From CAIVAT01 sp037137455 (lineage in GTDB: Bacteria > Bacteroidota > Bacteroidia > Bacteroidales > FEN-979): a stretch of DNA of 10,875 bases. The notes under the pieces were generated by a model. The model was not told where the DNA came from, searched no databases, and saw only the letters and a program-made list of their open reading frames with translations. Location of the stretch: the NCBI GenBank assembly GCA_037137455.1, contig JBAXKG010000072.1, positions 1-10,875 of the forward strand. Reading direction: 5' to 3'. Below, one piece after another: positions 6,362-10,875 of this stretch. The position numbers were made by a program, and so were the translations under genes. How positions within the stretch are numbered: position 1 is the first letter of the stretch; every line of letters starts with the position of its first letter.

Positions 6362-9300
6362 TCAACTTTTTATTTTTTTTGATCGCGAAAGATAGGTGTA
6401 CAACGCCGGAATAATAAAAAGTGTCAGAACAAGTGAAAAGATCAACCCGCCGATAATGGTAATGCCCATTGGAACGCGGCTGCGTGAAGCAGCTCCCAGG
6501 GCCATGGCAATTGGCAAGGCCCCCAGTGCGGTAGCAAGGCTGGTCATGAGTATAGGTCTTAGCCGCCGGGTTGCAGCATCAATAACTGCTTCCCGTACAG
6601 CTAACCCATCTTTTTTACGCTGGTTTGCAAACTCCACGATCAATATGCCATTTTTCGTAACAATACCAATAAGCACAATCACCCCGATTTCACTGAAAAT
6701 GTTCAGCGTTTGACCAAAAATCCAAAGGGAGAGCACTGCTCCGGCTAATGCAAGGGGTACCGTGAACATAATGGTGAGGGGATCGATGAAACTCTCAAAT
6801 TGGGCAGCCAGGATAAGAAATACCAGAACCAGGGCGAGCAAAAGCGCAAAAAGCAGACTCCCGGAACTATCTTCAAACTCCTTTGAAGTCCCCGCTAATG
6901 CAGAGGAAAACGAATCATCAAAAGTGGCTTTCCCGATTTTTCGCATCTCTGCAATACCTTGTCCCAGTGTGACTCCTTTTGAAGGCTGGGCTGAAACCGT
7001 GGCCGATATATACCGGTTATAACGATATAGCTGAGGGGGATTGCTTTGTTCCTTCAGTTTGACTACATTATCAAGTTGAATTAGTTCTCCCTGGTTATTA
7101 CGGATGTAAATTGAACTGAGATCTAAGGGTTTGTCCCTGTTTGAACGGTCAGCCTGTCCGATCACCTGGTACTGCTTGCTGTTCATGATAAAATATCCAT
7201 ATCGCTGTCCGCTGAAATATAACTGAAGGTTTTCGGCAATATCCCGCACATTGATACCTAATGCCCTGGCCCGGTCACGGTCAATCTCAACCGAAAGCTC
7301 AGGTTTATTGAACTTCAGATTCAGGTCAACCACCTGGAATTTCGGACTGGCTTGTACCTGTTCCATAAACCTCGGCAGGAATTTTTTAAGTTTCTCAAAA
7401 TCCGGAGCCAAAACGACATACTGTACAGGTAATCCTCCGCTTCGGCTACCCCCGATGGTTTGCTCCTGGATCACAAAAGTCCGGGCAAAATTATACCGCT
7501 TTACCACAGCGCCAAGCTCATCAGCAATTTCCTGTTGGGTCCTGTTCCTGCTTTCAGGCTGTTTCAGGGAAACTCTGACCATTCCATTGTTTGTTGAGGA
7601 GGCAGAACCGAATCCGGGAGCAGTAATTGCCATGATCGATTCCTTTTCAGGGATGGTATCCACGATAGCGATGATCTGGTTCATATATCTGTCCATCAGC
7701 TCAAAAGAGGTTCCCTCCGGGGCGGTCGACATAAGTTGCATCCGGCTTTTGTCTTCCATGGGAGCAAGTTCCGATGGAATCAGGGAGCCTATTCCAATTA
7801 TCAGCCCAAGTGAAATAACCATTATCAGGATGGCAAGCCAGCGATAACGAATGAATGTAGAAAGCGACCTGTTATAAGCATCAGTCAGGCGATTCAGCAT
7901 ATTTTCGGTAAATGTGAACAGCGCATTATGATGGTCGGGTTTCCGCAACATATGCGAACTCATCATTGGGGTGAGCGTGAGTGAAACCAAAGCTGAAACC
8001 AGCACAGTACCTGCTACAACCACCCCGAATTCTCTGAACAGGCGTCCTGTAAGTCCCTGGAGGAAAATAATCGGTAGAAATACGGCAGCAAGGGTGATGG
8101 TCGTGGACAGAATGGCGAAGTAAATCTCCTTCGAGCCCTGATGCCCGGCGGCGATCGGGTCCATCCCGGCTTCAATTTTGTGATATATATTTTCAAGTAC
8201 CACAATGGCATCATCAACAACAAGTCCAGTGGCCAAAACAATAGCCAGCAAAGTAAGAATGTTGATGGAAAAACCGGCAACATACATTATAAAAAATCCA
8301 CTGATCAGGGAGATCGGAATAGCGATGATGGGAATCAGTGTTGTACGCCATGAGCGGAGAAATGCGAAGATTACAAGTAAAACAAGTGCGAATGCAATGA
8401 GGATGGTCTCCCCAACTTCCTTGATGGCTTTGCGGATACTCAGGGTGGTATCGAAATTGGTTCCCACAATGATATCCGCAGGGATTTCATTTTTTAACTG
8501 TGCAACCCGTTTATAAACTTCATCAACGATTTCAATTTGATTGGCTCCGGGTTGGGGTGTAATGCCAATCCCGATCATGGGAACCCCGCCGTTGCCTTTC
8601 ATGATCGTCCGTTCATTTTCAGGGAGAAGTTTCGCAATCCCTACATCCCGCATCCGGATAACGATTCCATTTTTTTCCAGAATAATCATGTCGTTGAATT
8701 CCGCAGGAGTGGTAAGGCGTCCCCTTGTGCGTATGGTTAATTCTGTACCATAGCCCTCAATTCTTCCTGTTGGCAATTCAATGTTTTCGCGTGAAAGAGC
8801 AGTACGGACATCTCCCGGAGTCAGGCGGTAACTGGCCAGTTTGGACGGATCAAGAAGTAACTTAATAGAATATTTACGTTCACCCCAGATACGGATTTCA
8901 CTCACCCCTGAAATGGTTTGAAGCCGTTCCTTAAAAACATTATTGGCAATATCCGATAACTCCATTAGATCACGGGCACTACTCTGCAGGGTCAGGGCGT
9001 AAATTGGGCCGGCATCGGCATCAGATTTTGTAATAATGGGTGGATCAGTATCAGGCGGGATGTTCCGGATGGCTCTCGAAACCCGGTCACGAACATCGTT
9101 GGAGGCTGCTTCCATATCAACACCGAGTTCAAACTCCACAGTGATGTTGCTGCGGCCGTCACTGCTGATCGAGATGAGAGAACGGATACCTGCTATCCCG
9201 TTGATGGACTCTTCAAGTGGTTCAGTGATTTGCGACTCGATAACATCCGCATTGGCTCCGACATAGTTGGTTGTAACAGTGACTACGGGAGGGTCGACAC

Positions 9301-9415
9301 TTGGAAATTCCCTGACTCCCAGGAATAAATAACCTATTCCTCCGAAAAGAATGATCACCAGCGAAATAACGGTAGCAAGAACCGGGCGATTGATGCTTAT
9401 CGATGAAATATTCAT
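6362..9415 (-). CDS. RND efflux pump, inner-membrane permease (AcrB/HAE1-like)
   Basis: This is the proton-driven transporter of the tripartite system, and its length of 1017 residues is usual for the family. It has the expected two-fold layout: membrane segment 1 near residues 11-33, a large periplasmic loop (about 35-335), segments 2-6 (about 336-485), a segment near 525-545, a second periplasmic loop (about 550-850) and the last five segments (about 852-1008). The proton-relay residues are conserved: Asp401-Asp402 in GLVVDDAI (AcrB Asp407/408), Lys921 in GIVTKNGIL (AcrB Lys940) and Arg953 in RLRPILMT. The VDDAI motif and overall character fit the drug/amphiphile branch better than the heavy-metal (CzcA) branch. 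The ATG overlaps the adaptor stop in an ATGA arrangement. The substrate range cannot be read from sequence. Confidence 0.95.
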   Translation of the reverse strand: MNISSISINRPVLATVISLVIILFGGIGYLFLGVREFPSVDPPVVTVTTNYVGANADVIESQITEPLEESINGIAGIRSLISISSDGRSNITVEFELGVDMEAASNDVRDRVSRAIRNIPPDTDPPIITKSDADAGPIYALTLQSSARDLMELSDIANNVFKERLQTISGVSEIRIWGERKYSIKLLLDPSKLASYRLTPGDVRTALSRENIELPTGRIEGYGTELTIRTRGRLTTPAEFNDMIILEKNGIVIRMRDVGIAKLLPENERTIMKGNGGVPMIGIGITPQPGANQIEIVDEVYKRVAQLKNEIPADIIVGTNFDTTLSIRKAIKEVGETILIAFALVLLVIFAFLRSWRTTLIPIIAIPISLISGFFIMYVAGFSINILTLLAIVLATGLVVDDAIVVLENIYHKIEAGMDPIAAGHQGSKEIYFAILSTTITLAAVFLPIIFLQGLTGRLFREFGVVVAGTVLVSALVSLTLTPMMSSHMLRKPDHHNALFTFTENMLNRLTDAYNRSLSTFIRYRWLAILIMVISLGLIIGIGSLIPSELAPMEDKSRMQLMSTAPEGTSFELMDRYMNQIIAIVDTIPEKESIMAITAPGFGSASSTNNGMVRVSLKQPESRNRTQQEIADELGAVVKRYNFARTFVIQEQTIGGSRSGGLPVQYVVLAPDFEKLKKFLPRFMEQVQASPKFQVVDLNLKFNKPELSVEIDRDRARALGINVRDIAENLQLYFSGQRYGYFIMNSKQYQVIGQADRSNRDKPLDLSSIYIRNNQGELIQLDNVVKLKEQSNPPQLYRYNRYISATVSAQPSKGVTLGQGIAEMRKIGKATFDDSFSSALAGTSKEFEDSSGSLLFALLLALVLVFLILAAQFESFIDPLTIMFTVPLALAGAVLSLWIFGQTLNIFSEIGVIVLIGIVTKNGILIVEFANQRKKDGLAVREAVIDAATRRLRPILMTSLATALGALPIAMALGAASRSRVPMGITIIGGLIFSLVLTLFIIPALYTYLSRSKKIKS

Positions 9416-10461
9416 TTGGGCAGCCTGACTTTAACACCAATATCTTCGCGAAGCTGTAAAATGCCGGTAGTGATCACTGTATCTCCCGGATTGATCCCTG
9501 AAGTTACCTGTACTTCACGTTCCGTACGGATTCCGGTCTCAATGATCTGTGACTGAGCTTTACCATTCCGGCAAACATAGATTTTTTCTCCGTTTAACAC
9601 GGGAATGATGGCTTCTGAAGGAATGACCAGTGCATCTTTCATGTTATCAAGTACAATGTCTACTTTGGCAAAAGCGCCAGGTACAAGTATTCCTTTTGGA
9701 TTCGTACATAGGGCACGCAAGGAAACATTTCGTGTGACCGGGTCAATTTTTGGTTCAATTGCGTAGACATGTCCTGCAAAAGTGCTATCACTTCCCTCCA
9801 CTCTAAATTTAATTAAGGTTCCCCTTTGTACTTTTCCCCTGTATTTTTCAGGAATTGCAAAGTCAATTTTTACAGGGTCGATTTGCTGTAACCGTGCCAC
9901 CAGTGTAGAGGAGGATACAAATCCACCAGGACTGACCTGCCGCAAACCGATCTGTCCGGTGAATGGAGCATAAATTTCAGTTTTGGATATTTGGGTCCTG
10001 ATCAGTTCTATCTGCGCCTGTGTGATTCCAAGGGTGTTAAATGCTTTATCATACTCTTCCTGGCTAACAGCCTTAAGTTCAAGGAGCTTTTCCTTGCGAT
10101 ACAGATCATCTCTGGCCTGCTTTTCATCGACCTGCAGTTTTTTCAGCTGGGCTTGTAATTCGCGATCATCGATCTTCAACAGCAGATCACCTTTGGTTAC
10201 AAGACTTCCTTCTCCAAAGTTGATTGTAACAATACGTCCCGGAATTTCACTGCGGAGTTCCACCTCTTCATTGGCAATGACATTGCCTGTGGCAAGAATA
10301 TTATTTTCGAGTGTGCGCGTCCTGATTATTATAGCGCCTACTGTAATTATTTTTGGCGCCCCCGTATCAGTTTTTTCTTTTGAATTTCCCCGACATCCAC
10401 TAAGAATTAACGGGATTAACAAAACAATTATTAAGTATTTATAATGCTTAAAATTAAACAT
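9412..10461 (-). CDS. RND efflux periplasmic adaptor (membrane fusion) lipoprotein
   Basis: The adaptor links the RND pump to the TolC-like channel. From the chosen ATG at 10461 the product has 349 residues with a lipoprotein signal: a hydrophobic stretch (about 9-20) ending in the lipobox LSGC, with Cys23 as lipidation site. The adaptor domains follow in order: first half of a lipoyl-like domain (about 55-99, including IPGRI and GDLLLKIDD), a coiled-coil hairpin (about 100-155), the second lipoyl half (YAPFTGQIG, about 165-175), a beta-barrel domain and a membrane-proximal domain to the end. The frame is open further upstream to 10566, but that extension would put 35 residues before the signal peptide and lies across the apparent promoter, so it is rejected. 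It is the first gene of the operon; its stop overlaps the pump gene start by four bases (ATGA). Confidence 0.93.
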   Translation of the reverse strand: MFNFKHYKYLIIVLLIPLILSGCRGNSKEKTDTGAPKIITVGAIIIRTRTLENNILATGNVIANEEVELRSEIPGRIVTINFGEGSLVTKGDLLLKIDDRELQAQLKKLQVDEKQARDDLYRKEKLLELKAVSQEEYDKAFNTLGITQAQIELIRTQISKTEIYAPFTGQIGLRQVSPGGFVSSSTLVARLQQIDPVKIDFAIPEKYRGKVQRGTLIKFRVEGSDSTFAGHVYAIEPKIDPVTRNVSLRALCTNPKGILVPGAFAKVDIVLDNMKDALVIPSEAIIPVLNGEKIYVCRNGKAQSQIIETGIRTEREVQVTSGINPGDTVITTGILQLREDIGVKVRLPK

Positions 10462-10496
10462 AAAATAAAGAATTGTTGAAATTGAAAAATTACTTG

Positions 10497-10525
10497 CAAA
10501 GTTAGAGAATATTGATCTGAAACAA
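10497..10525 (-). promoter_or_regulatory. Putative promoter of the RND efflux operon
   Basis: On the minus strand TTG (10525-10523) and TAACTTTG (10504-10497) are separated by 18 bases, close to the Bacteroidota -33/-7 pattern. The predicted transcript would start near 10490, giving a leader of about 30 bases before the adaptor ATG. No regulator gene and no obvious operator lies next to it. Confidence 0.55.
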
Positions 10526-10573
10526 GGCTTTATAATGAATTTTAATTCCATATGATCAATAAGCAAAACACCC

Positions 10574-10606
10574 TTTGCTTATTTTGAAAATTAATTAGTA
10601 AATTTG
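10574..10606 (+). promoter_or_regulatory. Promoter of the tRNA-Pro/tRNA-Thr unit
   Basis: TTTG (10574-10577) and TAAATTTG (10599-10606) are 21 bases apart, a full match to the Bacteroidota -33/-7 promoter pattern. It reads towards the two tRNA genes and gives a precursor leader of about 60 bases. It is the best-formed promoter in the window and is divergent from the efflux operon promoter. Confidence 0.65.
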
Positions 10607-10673
10607 CAGCCCTTTAACCGGGCACCGCTCCGGAAACAAAGAAACAGGTTCTTAACCGTTTTTACCAATTCCT

Positions 10674-10747
10674 CGGGATGTAGCGCAGTTGGCTAGCGCA
10701 CCACGTTCGGGACGTGGGGGTCGGAAGTTCGAGTCTTCTCATCCCGA
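10674..10747 (+). tRNA. tRNA-Pro (anticodon CGG)
   Basis: A full cloverleaf of 74 bases can be drawn by eye: acceptor CGGGATG/CATCCCG, D arm GCGC/GCGC around AGTTGGCTA, anticodon arm CCACG/CGTGG with loop TTCGGGA (anticodon CGG, reading CCG), variable loop GGGTC, and T arm GGAAG/CTTCT with loop TTCGAGT. The discriminator base is A. The 3' CCA is not encoded (CTT follows), so it must be added by the nucleotidyltransferase. Confidence 0.95.
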
Positions 10748-10759
10748 CTTTTTTTATAT

Positions 10760-10832
10760 GCCTCTTTAGCTCAGTTGGTAGAGCAGCTGATTCGTAATTA
10801 GCAGGTCGGGGGTTCAAGTCCCCTGAGAGGCT
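10760..10832 (+). tRNA. tRNA-Thr (anticodon CGT)
   Basis: A 73-base cloverleaf: acceptor GCCTCTT/GAGAGGC (last pair T-G), D arm GCTC/GAGC, anticodon arm GCTGA/TTAGC with loop TTCGTAA (anticodon CGT, reading ACG), and T arm GGGGG/CCCCT with loop TTCAAGT. The discriminator base is T and CCA is not encoded. It lies 12 bases after tRNA-Pro and is probably processed from the same transcript. Confidence 0.95.
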
Positions 10833-10875
10833 CTGACAACACACTGTAAATCAGTCATATATTATAGCAGCATTT

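Noticed and set aside
7251..7847. A 198-codon plus-strand open frame
   Set aside because: It lies wholly inside the RND pump gene on the opposite strand, and the pump shows clear family motifs throughout this range.
6362..9415. Heavy-metal (CzcA-type) RND pump
   Set aside because: The VDDAI segment with paired aspartates and the operon partners fit the drug/amphiphile branch better; no metal-binding histidine clusters are visible.
10462..10566. Longer efflux adaptor starting at 10566
   Set aside because: It would place 35 residues before a good lipoprotein signal peptide and runs through the promoter.
10662..10844. A 60-codon minus-strand frame across the two tRNAs with a protein-like product
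   Set aside because: It is antisense to both tRNA genes; its sequence (for example ESAALPTELKR) is the familiar spurious translation of tRNA complements.
1..10875. CRISPR array or tandem repeat array
   Set aside because: No regularly spaced direct repeats were found; the only repeat cluster is the short palindromic block near 4974-5023.

Overview
The window looks like a chromosomal segment of a Bacteroidota (Bacteroidales-like) bacterium. The evidence is the repeated Bacteroidota-type -7 promoter element TAnnTTTG just upstream of most transcription units, the near absence of Shine-Dalgarno sequences before the starts, a 63-residue Bacteroidota-style cold-shock protein, and a lipoprotein periplasmic adaptor heading the efflux operon. 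Species cannot be named from sequence alone.

Layout from left to right. (1) 1-894, +: the 3' part of an MmeI-like restriction/DNA-methyltransferase gene. It enters from outside the window and appears to lack its usual C-terminal end. (2) 757-1292, -: a hicB-hicA toxin-antitoxin pair. hicA runs tail-to-tail into the methyltransferase gene and overlaps it by 138 bases; both proteins appear to change character at about position 880, which suggests a recombination scar. (3) 1491-3393, +: a two-gene ABC exporter (ATPase plus ABC-2 permease, 8-base overlap), followed by a hairpin terminator shared with the gene that converges on it. (4) 3462-4938, -: a DEAD-box RNA helicase and a CspA-family cold-shock protein, each with its own apparent promoter, probably working together on RNA structure. 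(5) 5033-10461, -: a tripartite RND efflux operon in the order adaptor lipoprotein, inner-membrane RND pump, TolC-like outer-membrane channel. Its genes touch or overlap (ATGA, TGAATG). (6) 10574-10832, +: a promoter and two tRNA genes, Pro(CGG) and Thr(CGT), neither with an encoded CCA end.

The left 1.3 kb is an accessory/defence patch (restriction-modification remnant plus toxin-antitoxin). The rest reads as ordinary chromosome with two separate export systems. The RND operon would build a pump spanning both membranes; the ABC pair would export an unknown substrate across the inner membrane. No transcriptional regulator lies beside either. No transposase, CRISPR array, rRNA gene or clear new system was seen. 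The items most worth checking are the methyltransferase/hicA junction and a palindrome-rich stretch between the efflux operon and the helicase promoter. No gap without a gene exceeds 300 bases.
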